NCBI RefSeq assembly: GCF_902167145.1
Contig: NC_050100.1
Span: forward strand, 213,646,081-213,710,080
Source of the DNA: Zea mays
Taxonomy: Eukaryota > Streptophyta > Magnoliopsida > Poales > Poaceae
DNA: 64,000 nt
Direction: 5' to 3'
This document shows positions 1 through 11,097 of the stretch, piece by piece (position 1 is the first letter of the stretch; each line of letters begins with the position of its first letter). Under the pieces are notes generated by a model. That model saw only the letters and a program-made list of their open reading frames with translations. It was not told the DNA's origin and did no database searches. The translations under genes and the position numbers were made by a program.

Positions 1-1990
1 GGAAAGTGGAATGAAGTTCGATAGCTCGGATAGTCCTATTTTCATTAATGAACAAATTCATAGAAATGCACAAGCCACTACTGTGTTGTTAGCCTCCTTG
101 TGCAGGGACGAGTACCATAAAGTGAGCGGCTTGGACAATGCCAAGCAGATCTGGGACACCCTCAAGATTTCTCATGAGGGGAACGACGTCACCTTGCTCA
201 CCAAGATGGAGTTGGTGGAGGGAGAGCTTGGACGATTCGCGATGATAAGGGGCGAGGAGCCAACCCAAACATACAACCGGCCCAAGACCCTTATCAACAA
301 AATAAGGAGCTACGGAAGCACGTGATGGACGGACCACAACGTCGTCCGATTGATGCTAAGGTCCTTTACCGTTCTTGATCCTCATTTGGTGAATAATATT
401 CGTGAGAATCCCAGGTACACCAAAATGTCGCCCGAAGAAGTCCTTGGAAAATTCATAAGCGGGCGAATGATGATCAAGGAGGCAAGATACGTGGACGACG
501 CATTGAATGGTCCAATCAACGAGCCTCAACCCCTTGCTCTCAAGGCAACAAGAAGCAAGGAGGCGCTACCTAGCAAGGTGGCACAAATTGAGGCGGCCGG
601 ACTTAATGATGAAGAGATGGCCCTCATCATCAAAAGATTCAAGACGGCGCTAAAGGGTCGCAAGGGGCAGCCAAGCAAGACCAAGACAAAGGGGAAGCGC
701 TCATGCTTCAAATGTGGTAAGCTTGGTCATTTTATTGCTAACTGTCCCGACAATGATAGTGATCAGGATCAAGGGAACAAGAGGGAGAAGAAGAAGAACT
801 ATAAGAAGGCAAAGGGCGAGGCACATCTTGGCAAGGAGTGGGATTCGGATTGCTCCTCGTCCGACTCCGACAATGAAGGACTCGCCGCCACCGCCTTCAA
901 CAAGTCATCCCTCTTCCCCAACGAGCGTCTCACATGCCTTATGGCAAGGGAGAAGAAGGTATGTACTCGAAACTCTACTTATGCTTCTTCAAGTGAGGAC
1001 GAATCTAGTGATGAGGATGAAATAGATTATTCATGTTTATTTAAGGGCCTAGATAGAACCAAGGTAGATAAAATTAATGAATTGATTGATGCCTTGAATG
1101 ATAAGAATAGGCTTTTAGAAAAACAAGAGGACTTGTTGTGTGAAGAACATGACAAATTTGTAGAAGCACAAAAATCTCATGCCTTAGAAGTTAAGAGAAA
1201 TGAAATGCTTTCTTGTGAATTATCTTCTTGCAATGAGACAATTTCTAGCTTAAGAAGCATTAATGATGATTTGAATGCTAAGTTAGAAATAGCTAGTAAA
1301 TCAACAACTTGTGTAGAAAACGTTGTTATTTGCAAAAGATGTAAAGATTTTGATATTGATGCTTGTAGTGAACACATAGCTTCTATTGCAAAATTAAATG
1401 ATGAAATGGCTAGTCTTAATGCCCAACTTAAGGCTAGCAAAAGTGATTTTGATAAACTAAAATTTGCTAGGGATGCCTACACGATTGGTAGACACCCCTC
1501 AATTAAGGATGGGCTTGGCTTCAAGAGGGAAGCCAAGGACTTAACAAGCCATAAGGCTCCCATCTCCGCCAAGGAGAAAGGGAAGGCCCCTATGGCAAGT
1601 AGTACTAAAAAGAACCATGCTTTTATGTACAATGATAGAAGACAGTCTCATAGGAGTTGTAATGCTTTTGATTCACATGCCTATGATTCTTATGCTATGT
1701 TTGCTCCCAGTTCTTCCTATATGCATGGTAGAGATATGCCTAGGAAAAATATTCATCATGTGCCTAGAAAGAATATTGTTCATGTTCCTAGGAAAGTTAT
1801 GAATGGACCCTCTACAATTTATCATGTTTTAAATGCTTCCTTTACTATTTGTAGAAAGGATAGGAAGATAGTTGCTAGAAAATTAGGGGCAAAATGCAAG
1901 GGTGATAAAACTTGCATTTGGGTCCCTAAGACAATTGTGACTAACCTTGTAGGACCCAACAAGAGTTGGGTACCTAAGACCCAAGCCTAA
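1..1990 (+). pseudogene. gag: Sirevirus gag (E1), partial, with nonsense codon
   Basis: This encodes the capsid/nucleocapsid polyprotein that packages element RNA in cytoplasmic particles. Reading frame 2 runs from position 11 to the TAA at 1988-1990. A premature TGA at 323-325 replaces a CGA still present in E2, a C-to-T change at a CG site. The rest is open: a capsid-type region, then a CCHC zinc knuckle (CFKCGKLGHFIANC) near 706-750, then Lys-rich and Ser/Asp-rich stretches and a long coiled-coil-like region (about 1030-1470). The true N-terminus lies outside the window; by comparison with E2 about 130 residues are missing. Identity as Sirevirus Gag is firm and the copy is non-functional. 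Confidence 0.93.
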
Positions 1991-1997
1991 ATTTGCC

Positions 1998-4900
1998 TTG
2001 CAGGTTTATGCATCCGGGGGTTCAAGCTGGATTATCGACAGCGGATGCACAAACCATATGACGGGGGAGAAGAAGATGTTCACCTCCTACGTCAAGAATA
2101 AGGATTCCCAAGATTCAATCATATTCGGTGATGGGAACCAAGGCAAGGTGAAAGGCTTAGGCAAGATTGCAATATCAAATGAACACTCTATCTCTAATGT
2201 GTTTTTAGTTGAGTCTCTTGGATATAATTTACTATCTGTTAGTCAATTATGTAATATGGGATATAATTGTCTATTTACAAATGTAGATGTGTCTGTCTTT
2301 AGAAGAAGTGATGGTTCATTAGCTTTTAAGGGTGTATTAGACGACAAACTCTATTTAGTTGATTTTGCAAAAGAGGAGGCCGGTCTAGATGCATGCTTAA
2401 TTGTTAAGACTAGCATGGGCTGGCTGTGGCATCGCCGCTTAGCACATGTGGGGATGAAGAACCTTCACAAGCTTCTAAAGGGAGAACACGTGATAGGTTT
2501 GACTAACGTGCAATTCGAAAAAGATAGACCTTGTGCAGCTTGTCAAGCAGGTAAACAAGTGGGAGGAGCACATCACAGCAAGAATGTGATGACCACTTCA
2601 AGACCTCTGGAGCTGCTGCATATGGACCTCTTCGGACCCGTCGCCTATCTGAGCATAGGAGGAAGTAAGTATGGTCTAGTTATTGTTGATGACTTTTCCC
2701 GCTTCACTTGGGTGTTCTTTTGCAGGATAAGTCTGAAACCCAAGGGACCCTCAAGCGCTTCCTAAGGAGAGCTCAAAATGAGTTTGAGCTCAAGGTGAAG
2801 AAGATAAGAAGCGACAATGGGTCCGAATTCAAGAATCTTCAAGTGGTGGAGTTCCTTGAGGAGGAGGGGATCAAGCACGAGTTCTCCGCTCCTTACACAC
2901 CTCAGCAAAATGGTGTGGTAGAGAGGAAGAACAGGACGCTCATTGATATGGCGAGGACTATGCTTGGAGAGTTCAAGACCCCCGAGCGTTTTTTGTCGGA
3001 AGCCGTGAACACGGCTTGCCACGCCATCAACAGGGTCTATCTTCACTGCCTCCTCAAGAAGACTTCATATGAGTTGCTAACTGGTAACAAACCCAATGTG
3101 TCTTACTTTCGTGTATTTGGGAGCAAGTGTTATATTCTTGTGAAGAAAGGTAGAACCTCTAAATTTGCTCCCAAAGCTGTAGAAGGGTTTTTATTAGGTT
3201 ATGATTCAAATGCAAAGGCGTATAGGGTCTTCAACAAATCATCGGGTTTGGTTGAAGTCTCTAGCGACGTTGTATTTGATGAGACTAATGGCTCTCCAAG
3301 AGAGCAAGTTGTTGATCTTGATGATGTAGATGAAGAAGATGTTCCAACGGCCGCGATACGCACCATGGCGATTGGAGATGTGCGGCCTCAGGAACAATTG
3401 GAGCAAGATCAACCGTCTTCCTCAACTATGGTGCATCCCCCAACCCAAGATGATGAACAGGTACCTCAAGTGGAGGCGCATGATCAAGGGGGAGCGCAGG
3501 ATGATCAAGTTGAAGAGGAAGAAGCACCTCAGGCACCTCCAACCCAAGTTCGAGCGACGATCCAAAGGGATCATCCCATCAACCAAATATTGGGTGATAT
3601 TAGCAAGGGAGTAACTACTCGTTCAAGATTAGTTAATTTCTGTGAGCATTACTCCTTTGTCTCTTCTATTGAGCCTTTCAGGGTAGAAGAGGCCTTGCTG
3701 GATCCGGACTGGGTGTTGGCCATGCAGGAGGAACTCAACAATTTCAAGCGCAATGAAGTTTGGACACTGGTGCCTCGTCCCAAGCAAAATGTTCTGGGAA
3801 CCAAATGGGTGTTTCGCAACAAACAGGACGAGCACGGGGTGGTGACGAGGAACAAGGCTCGACTTGTGGCAAAAGGTTATGCCCAAGTCGCAGGTTTGGA
3901 CTTTGAGGAGACGTTCGCTCCCGTGGCTAGACTAGAATCAATTCGTATATTGCTAGCATATGCCGCTCACCATTCTTTCAGGTTGTACCAAATGGATGTG
4001 AAGAGCGCTTTCCTCAACGGGCCGATCAAAGAGGAGGTGTACGTGGAGCAACCCCCTGGCTTCGAGGATGAACGGTATCCCGACCACGTGTGTAAGCTCT
4101 CTAAGGCGCTCTATGGACTTAAGCAAGCCCCAAGAGCATGGTATGAATGCCTTAGAGACTTCTTAATTGCTAATGCTTTCAAGGTTGGGAAAGCCGATCC
4201 AACTCTTTTTACTAAGACTTGCGATGGTGATCTTTTTGTATGCCAAATTTATGTCGATGACATAATATTTGGTTCTACTAATCAAAAGTCTTGTGAAGAG
4301 TTTAGCAGGGTGATGACGCAGAAATTCGAGATGTCAATGATGGGCGAGTTGAACTACTTCCTTGGGTTCCAAGTGAAGCAATTCAAGGACGGCACTTTCA
4401 TCTCCCAAACGAAGTACACGCAAGACTTGCTAAAGCGGTTTGGGATGAAGGACGCCAAGCCCGCAAAGACTCCGATGGGAACCGACGGACACACCGACCT
4501 CAACAAAGGAGGTAAGTCCGTTGATCAAAAAGCATACCGGTCTATGATAGGGTCTTTACTTTATTTGTGTGCTAGTAGACCGAATATTATGCTCAGCGTA
4601 TGCATGTGTGCTAGATTTCAATCCGATCCTAAGGAGTGTCACTTAGTGGCTGTGAAGCGGATTCTTCGATATTTAGTCGCTACGCCTTGCTTCGGGATCT
4701 GGTATCCAAAGGGGTCTAACTTTGACTTGATTGGGTACTCAGATTCCGACTATGCTGGATGTAAGGTCGATAGGAAGAGTACATCGGGGACATGCCAATT
4801 CTTAGGAAGGTCCCTGGTGTCATGGAACTCTAAGAAACAAACTTCCGTTGCCCTATCCACCGCTGAGGCCGAGTATGTTGCCGCAGGACAGTGTTGCGCA

Positions 4901-5203
4901 CAACTACTTTGGATGAGGCAAACCCTCCGGGACTTTGGCTACAATCTGAGCAAAGTCCCACTCCTATGTGATAATGAGAGTGCTATCCGAATAGCGGAAA
5001 ATCCTGTTGAGCACAGCCGCACAAAGCACATTGACATCCGGCATCACTTTTTGAGAGACCACCAGCAAAAGGGAGATATCGAAGTGTTTCATGTTAGCAC
5101 CGAGAACCAGCTAGCCGATATCTTCACTAAGCCTTTAGATGAAAAGACCTTTTGCAGGCTGCGTAGTGAGCTAAATGTCCTAGATTCGCGGAACTTGGAT
5201 TGA
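1998..5203 (+). pseudogene. pol: Sirevirus pol (E1): PR-INT-RT-RNase H, frameshifted
   Basis: Pol lies in the +1 frame relative to gag and begins just after a splice-acceptor-like ttgcag (AG at 2002-2003). Visible in order: aspartic protease motif DSG (about 2039), integrase zinc-binding HRRLAH with CAACQ (2430-2560), integrase D-D-E (MDLFGP near 2622, RSDNGSEF near 2808, NGVVERKN near 2910), RT with intact YVDD (4250-4261), and RNase H with SDSDYAG and DNESAI. A one-base loss in a T tract at 2718-2721 (four T's; E2 has five) shifts the frame in the integrase between its first two catalytic Asp codons, so the 3' two thirds cannot be reached by normal reading. Ends at a TGA at 5201-5203. Confidence 0.94.
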
Positions 5204-5992
5204 TTTATAGCATACATGTGTTTATGCCTTTGATCATGTTCCTTATGCATTTTGTTGCTTACTATGGTGCTCAAGTTGTACAATCTCTCCCCGGACCTCA
5301 CAAGTCCTTGTGCAAGTGATGCACATATTTAGGGGGAGTTGTGTTACAACTTGACCCTTTGAGACTAACCATATGCTTGAGTTTGCCTGTTTTAGTCTCA
5401 AAGGAGGTTTGAAAGGGAAAAGGTGGACTTGGACCATGAAAGACTTCCACTGCACTCCGATGAGAGGGTAACTTATTCCAAGTTCATCTCATGTACTCTT
5501 ATTGCCTATTTGCTCTTAGTTGAAGATTTTGGTAAGGCAATAGGGTTAAAGGGCCAAGATTGATCCCGTTTTGGTGCTTGATGCCAAAGGGGGAGAAAAT
5601 AAAGGCCAAAGCAATAAATGGATCAGCTACCACTTGAGAAATTTTGAAAATAGTAGATTAGAGCTTTTGGTTTGACAAAACTCTTTTTATTGTCTCTCTT
5701 GTCAAAAATTGGCCTCTTGTGGGGAGAAATGTTGATTATGGGAAAAAGGGGGAGTTTTTGAATCTTGACTCAATTTCTCTTGGAATGACTCTCCTTATGT
5801 TTTAACAAGTGTGTTTGACTTAGAGATAGGAAGTTGAGGTTGATTTACAAAAACAAATCAAGTGATGGCAAAGGATGATCCATATATGTCAAAATTGAAT
5901 CAAAACAATTTTGGGTTCTTATTTGAATTGATTTTGTACTTGTTCTACTTGCTTTATGTTGTGTTGGCATAAATCACCAAAAAGGGGGAGAT
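5204..5992 (+). other. E1 3' untranslated region with multiple polypurine tracts
   Basis: There is no coding sequence here. Four purine blocks of the form (a)ggggga(g) occur near 5332, 5589, 5746 and 5981; the last, aaaaagggggag, directly precedes the LTR and is the expected plus-strand primer. Repeated polypurine tracts upstream of the 3' LTR are a described Sirevirus signature. E2 has the same arrangement. Confidence 0.85.
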
Positions 5993-7222
5993 TGAAAGGG
6001 AAATGTGCCCTTGGGCCATTTCTAAGTATTTTGGTGATTTAGTGTCCAACACAAGTGCCCTAGTGTAAAAAGGTGGACAAAGTACAAATCAAGAATAAAG
6101 GTATGTTTCTCAGACTTAGTACATTATTTTATGGTCTAATGTATTGTGTCTAAGTGCTGGAAACAGGAAAAATCCAATTGAAAATGTCTTGGCTCGAGCA
6201 GCCAAGACTCTGCTCAGTCTGGGTGCACCGGACAGTGTCCGGTGCGCCAGGCTGGCTCGAGCGAAGTGGCCGCTCTCGGGAATTCACCGGCGACGTACGA
6301 CTATAATTCACCGGACTGTCCGGTGTGCACCGGACTGTTCGGTGTGCACCGGACTGTCCGGTGGGCCAACGATCGGCCGCACGATCTGCGTGAGACACGT
6401 GGCTGAGCCAACGGCTAGAAGGGGGCACCGGACTGTCCGGTGTGCACCGGACATGTCCGGTGCGCCAACGGCTCTCAGGCTGCCAACGGTCGACTGCGCC
6501 ATTTTTGGAAGGAAATCGGGCACCGGACATTGTCCGGTGTGCACCGGACTGTCCGGTGCGCCAGTCGACAGAAGGCAAGATCAGCCTTCCTAGAATGCTC
6601 TCAACGGCTCCTAGCTGCCTTGGGGCTATAAAAGGACCCCTAGGCGCATGGAGGAGTACACCAAGCATTCCTACAACATTCCTAAGCACCAAGACCTCGA
6701 TTCCGCGCATTTGTGTCATTGTGATAGCATATAGAGCTCTAGTGGAGTTGTGAACTCATTGAGTTGTGTTGCGAGCTCTTGTTGCGACTTGTGTGCGTGT
6801 TGACACTCTGATTCTTGTGTCTTGTGTGCGTTGCTAATCCTCCCTTGCTCTGTGCTTCTTTGTGAACTTCAAGTGTAAGGGCGAGAGGCTCCAAGTCGTG
6901 GAGATTCCTCGCAAACGGGATTGAGAAAAGCAAGCAAAACACCGTGGTATTCAAGTGGGTCTTTGGACCACTTGAGAGGGGTTGATTGCAACCCTCGTCC
7001 GTTGGGACGCCACAACGTGGAGTAGGCAAGCGTTGGTCTTGGCCGAACCACGGGATAACCACTGTGCCATCTCTATGATTGATTTCTTGTGGTTATTGTG
7101 TTTTGTTGAGACTCCTCTCTAGACACTTGGCATTTACTGTGCTAACGCTTAACCAAGTTTTTGTGGCTTAAGTTTTCAAGTTTTACAGGATCACCTATTC
7201 ACCCCCCCTCTAGGTGCTCTCA
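5993..7222 (+). repeat. 3' LTR of E1
   Basis: It is 1230 bp, from tgaaaggg to ctctca. The U3 carries arrays of the palindrome CACCGGACTGTCCGGTG (6309-6362, 6426-6462, 6518-6563, some copies mutated). A TATA box (tataaaa, 6627-6633) follows. Open frames inside it, such as 6144-6593, come from the repetitive U3 and are not genes. Confidence 0.95.
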
Positions 7223-7227
7223 GACAT

Positions 7228-9556
7228 CCTACGGGAGCTAGTTGTGGTCCCCGTTCCGGCGGGGGGTCATGACCCACATCTCGAGCAAATCCGCGGGGTG
7301 CCGGCCAGGCTCGACGAGGGAGCAGGAACACTTGAGCCGATCCGCCGGGACATCGGGCAGGAATGGGCGGGCCAACCTCCGGCCGGAGAAGTGCGTCATC
7401 TACCCCAGGGCTTCCAGCACCGCATCGCCGACGATGTCAGGATGAGGCCGCCACCCGCTTCCAGTGGAGTCGGCCAGAACCTGGCTGCAGCGACAATGCT
7501 CCTCCGCGTGATGTCGGAGCCATCAACCACCGAGGGGCGGCGAATCCAGGGAGAGCTCTAGAATCTCCTGGAGGACGCAGCGGTCCGACGGGCCGAAAGC
7601 TCCGCCTCCCGAAGGCAGGGGTACCCCTCGGAACATCACGCCGCGACTTCCCGATTCATGCGGGAAGCCTCGGTCCACACCGGGCGCACGCGCAACACAG
7701 CGCCTGCGGCCCCGGGTCGCCTCGGCAACGAGCACCATCACCGCAACCGTCGGGCCCACCTCGACGAGAGGGTGCACCGAGGCTACCACCCAGGCGTGGG
7801 GGACGCTACGACAGCGGGGAGGATCGGAGTCCCTCGCCCGAACCACCCGGTCCGCAGGCTTTCAGCCGTGCCATACGACAGGCGCCGTTCCCGACCCGGT
7901 TCCGAACCCTGACTACTATCACAAAGTACTTGGGGGAGACGAGACCGAAATTATGGCTCGCGGACTACCGGCTGGCCTGCCAACTGGGTGGAACGGACAA
8001 TGACAACCTCATCATCCGCAACCTCCCCCTGTTCCTCTCCGACACCGCTCGCGCCTGGTTGGAGCACCTGCCTCCGGGGCAGATCTCCAACTGGGACGAC
8101 CTGGTCCAAGCCTTCGTCGGCAATTTCCAGGGCACGTACGTGCGCCCTGGAAACTCCTGGGACCTCCGAAGCTGCCGACAGCAGCCGGGAGTCTCTTCGG
8201 GACTACATCCGGCGATTCTCGAAGCAGCGCACCGAGCTGCCCAACATCACCGATTCAGATGTCATCGGCGCGTTCCTCGCCGGCACCACCTGCCGCGACC
8301 TGGTGAGCAAGCTGGGTCGCAAGTCCCCCACCTGGGCGAGCGAGCTGATGGACATCACCACCAAGTTCGCCTCTGGCCAGGAGGCGGTTGAGGCTATCTT
8401 CCGGAAGGACAAGCAGCCCCAGGGCCGCCCACCGGAAGATGCCCCCGAGGCGTCAACTCAGCGCGACGCCAAGAAGAAAGGCAAGAAGAAGTCGCAAGCG
8501 AAACGCGACGCCACCGACGCGGACCTTGTCGCTGCCGCCGAGTATAAGAACCCTCGGAAACCCCCCGGAGGTGCCAACCTCTTCGACAAGATGCTCAAGG
8601 AGTCGTGCCCCTATCATCAGGGGCCCGTCAAGCACACCCTTGAGGAGTGCGCCATGCTTCGGCGCCACTTTCACAGGGCCGAGCCACCCGTGGAGGGTGG
8701 CAGGGCTCGCGACGACGGTAAGAAGGAAGATCACCAGGCAGGAGAGTTCCCAGAGGTCCGCGACTGCTTTATGATCTACGGTGGGCAAGCGGCGAACGCC
8801 TCGGCTCGGCACCGCAAGCAAGAGCGTCGGGAGGTCTGCTCGGTAAAGGTGGCGGCACCAGTCTACCTAGACTGGTCCGGTAAGCCCATCACCTTCGACC
8901 AAGCCGACCATCTCGACCGCGTGCCGAGCCCGGGGAAATACCCGCTCATTGTCGACCCTGTCATCGGCGACGTCAGGCTCACCAAGGTCCTCATGGACGG
9001 AGGCAGCAGCCTCAACATCATCTACGCCGAGACCCTCGGGCTCCTGCGTGTTGATCTGTCCTCGGTCCGGGCAGGCGCTGCGCCTTTCCACGGGATCATC
9101 CCTAGGAAGCGCGTCCAGCCCCTCGGACAACTCGATCTTCCCGTCTGCTTTGGGACGCCCTCCAACTTCCGAAGGGAGACCCTCACGTTCGAGGTGGTCG
9201 GGTTCCGAGGAACCTACCACGCGGTACTGGGGAGGCCATGCTATGCGAAGTTCATGCCCGTCCCCAACTACACCTACCTCAAGCTCAAGATGCCGGGCCC
9301 CAACGGGGTCATCACCGTCGGCCCCACGTACCGACACGCGTTCGAATGCGACGTGGAGTGCGTGGAGTACGCCGAGGCCCTCGCCGAATCCGAGGCCCTC
9401 ATCGCCGACCTGGAGAGCCTCTCTAAGGAGGTGCCAGACGTGAAGCGCCACGCCGGCAACTTCGAGCCAGCGGAGACGGTTAAGTCCGTCCCCCTCGACC
9501 TCAGCAGCGACGCCTCCAAGCAGATCCGGATCGGCTCCGAGCTCGATCCCAAATAG
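7228..9556 (+). pseudogene. gag: G1 gag and protease, multiply broken
   Basis: Gag polyprotein and retropepsin of the gypsy element, missing the part left of the E1 insertion. Compared with G2, a TAG at 7559-7561 replaces AAG, one C is lost near 7793, and two bases are lost near 8192, so reading passes through three frames. From about 8200 it is open to 9556. The capsid-type stretch (LWLADYRLACQLGG, about 7950) and a Cys/His region (CPYHQGPVKHTLEEC, about 8607) mark Gag. The protease active site reads LMDGGSS (about 8992), DGG where retropepsins usually have D(S/T)G. The frame ends at TAG 9554-9556, and G2 has the same amber codon at the matching place. Confidence 0.9.
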
Positions 9557-11097
9557 GAAGCAGTGCTCGTCGACTTTCTCCGCGCGAACGCCGACGTTTT
9601 CGCGTGGAGTCCCTCGGACATGCCCGACATACCGAGGGATGTCGCCGAGCACTCGCTGGATATCCGAGCTGGAGCCCGACCCGTGAAGCAGCCTCTGCGC
9701 CGATTCGACGAAGAAAAGCGCAGAGCCATAGGTGAGGAGATCCACAAGCTAATGGCGGCAGGGTTCATCAAAGAGGTATTCCATCCCGAATGGCTTGCCA
9801 ACCCTGTGCTTGTGAGAAAGAAAGGAGGGAAATGGCGGATGTATGTAGACTACACTGGTCTAAACAAAGCATGTCCGAAGGTTCCCTACCCTCTGCCACG
9901 CATCGACCAAATTGTGGACTCCACTGCTGGTTGCGAAACCCTGTCTTTCCTCGATGCCTACTCAGGGTATCACCAAATCAGGATGAAAGAGTCCGACCAG
10001 CTCGCGACTTCTTTCATCACACCCTTCGGCATGTACTGCTACGTCACCATGCCGTTCGGCTTGAGGAATGCGGGTGCAACGTACCAACGGTGCATGAACC
10101 ATGTGTTCGGTGAACACATTGGCCGAACGGTCGAGGCCTATATCGATGACATCGTAGTCAAGACGAGGAAAGCCTCCGACCTCCTTTCCGACCTTGAAGT
10201 GACATTCCGATGTCTCAAGGCGAAAGGCGTGAAGCTTAATCCCGAGAAGTGTGTCTTCGGGGTGCCCCGAGGCATGCTCTTGGGGTTCATCGTCTCCGAG
10301 CGGGGCATCGAGGCCAACCCGAAGAAGATTGCAGCCATCACCAGCATGGGGCCCATCAAGGACTTGAAAGGCGTACAGAGAGTCACGGGATGCCTTGCGG
10401 CTCTAAGCCGCTTCATCTCGCGCCTCGGCGAAAGAGGCCTGCCTCTGTACCGCCTCTTAAGGAAGGCCGATTGCTTCACTTGGACCCCTGAGGCTGAGGA
10501 AGCCCTCGGGAACCTGAAGGCGCTCCTTACAAACGCGCCCATCTTGGTGCCCCCCGCTGCCGGAGAAGCCCTCTTGATCTACGTCGCCGCAACCACTCAG
10601 GTGGTTAGTGCCGCGATTGTGGCTGAGAGATGAGAAGAGGGGTATACATTGCCCGTCCAGAGGCCAGTCTACTTCATCAGTGAGGTACTGTCCGAGACCA
10701 AGATCCGCTACCCACAAATTCAGAAGCTGCTGTATGCGGTGATCCTGACGCGGCGGAAGTTGCGACACTACTTCGAGTCTCATCCGGTAACTGTGGTGTC
10801 ATCCTTCCCCTGGGGGAGATCATCCAGTGCCGAGAGGCCTCAGGTAGAATTGCAAAGTGGGCGGTGGAAATCATGGGCGAAACGATCTTGTTCGCCCCTC
10901 GGAAGGCCATCAAGTCCCAGGTGTTGGCGGACTTCGTGGCTGAATGGGTCGACACCCAGCTCCCAACAGCTCCGATCCAACCGGAGCTCTGGACCATGTT
11001 CTTCGACGGGTCGCTGATGAAGACAGGAGCAGGCACAGGCCTGCTCTTCATCTCACCCCTCGAGAAGCACCTACGCTACGTGCTACGCCTCCACTTC
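9557..11097 (+). pseudogene. pol: G1 reverse transcriptase and start of RNase H
   Basis: This continues the frame after the amber at 9554-9556. RT copies element RNA to cDNA. The RT core is open to 10633 and holds the catalytic YIDD box (about 10139), preceded by the typical fingers and palm blocks (RMYVDYTGLN near 9836, LDAYSGYHQI near 9951). A TGA at 10631-10633 interrupts it. A further base is missing in a C tract at about 10813 relative to the next open frame. RNase H begins near 10985 (MFFDGSLMKTGAG). The segment stops at the S1 insertion, whose TSD acttc is 11093-11097. Confidence 0.92.

Larger units (their letters stand above)
1..7222 (+). mobile_element. Sirevirus (Ty1/copia, Ji/Opie type) element E1, 5' part outside window
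   Basis: The left edge falls inside gag; gag, pol, a multi-polypurine-tract region and the 3' LTR follow. Position 11 matches about 15342 of the complete copy E2. The 3' LTR ends in ...ctctca at 7222 and is followed by gacat (7223-7227), the presumed TSD. The host gypsy gag continues at once, and the uninterrupted relative at 36926 reads gacat followed by the same gag sequence, which places the insertion point to the base. The order PR-INT-RT-RH, the zinc-knuckle Gag and the repeated polypurine tracts are Sirevirus traits. The copy is dead: a gag nonsense codon at 323-325 and a pol frameshift at about 2718. Confidence 0.95.

Noticed and set aside
2711..2725. ttcttttgcag in the integrase as a second splice acceptor
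   Set aside because: Not conserved in E3 at this place; better explained as a T-tract deletion in E1.
6144..6719. ORFs of 149-189 codons on both strands in the E1 LTR, and matching ones in the E2 LTRs
   Set aside because: Palindromic U3 sequence is open on both strands; they are shadows.
8867..9745. 292-codon minus-strand ORF, with a similar one at 38567-39352
   Set aside because: Shadow of the gypsy gag-protease frame.
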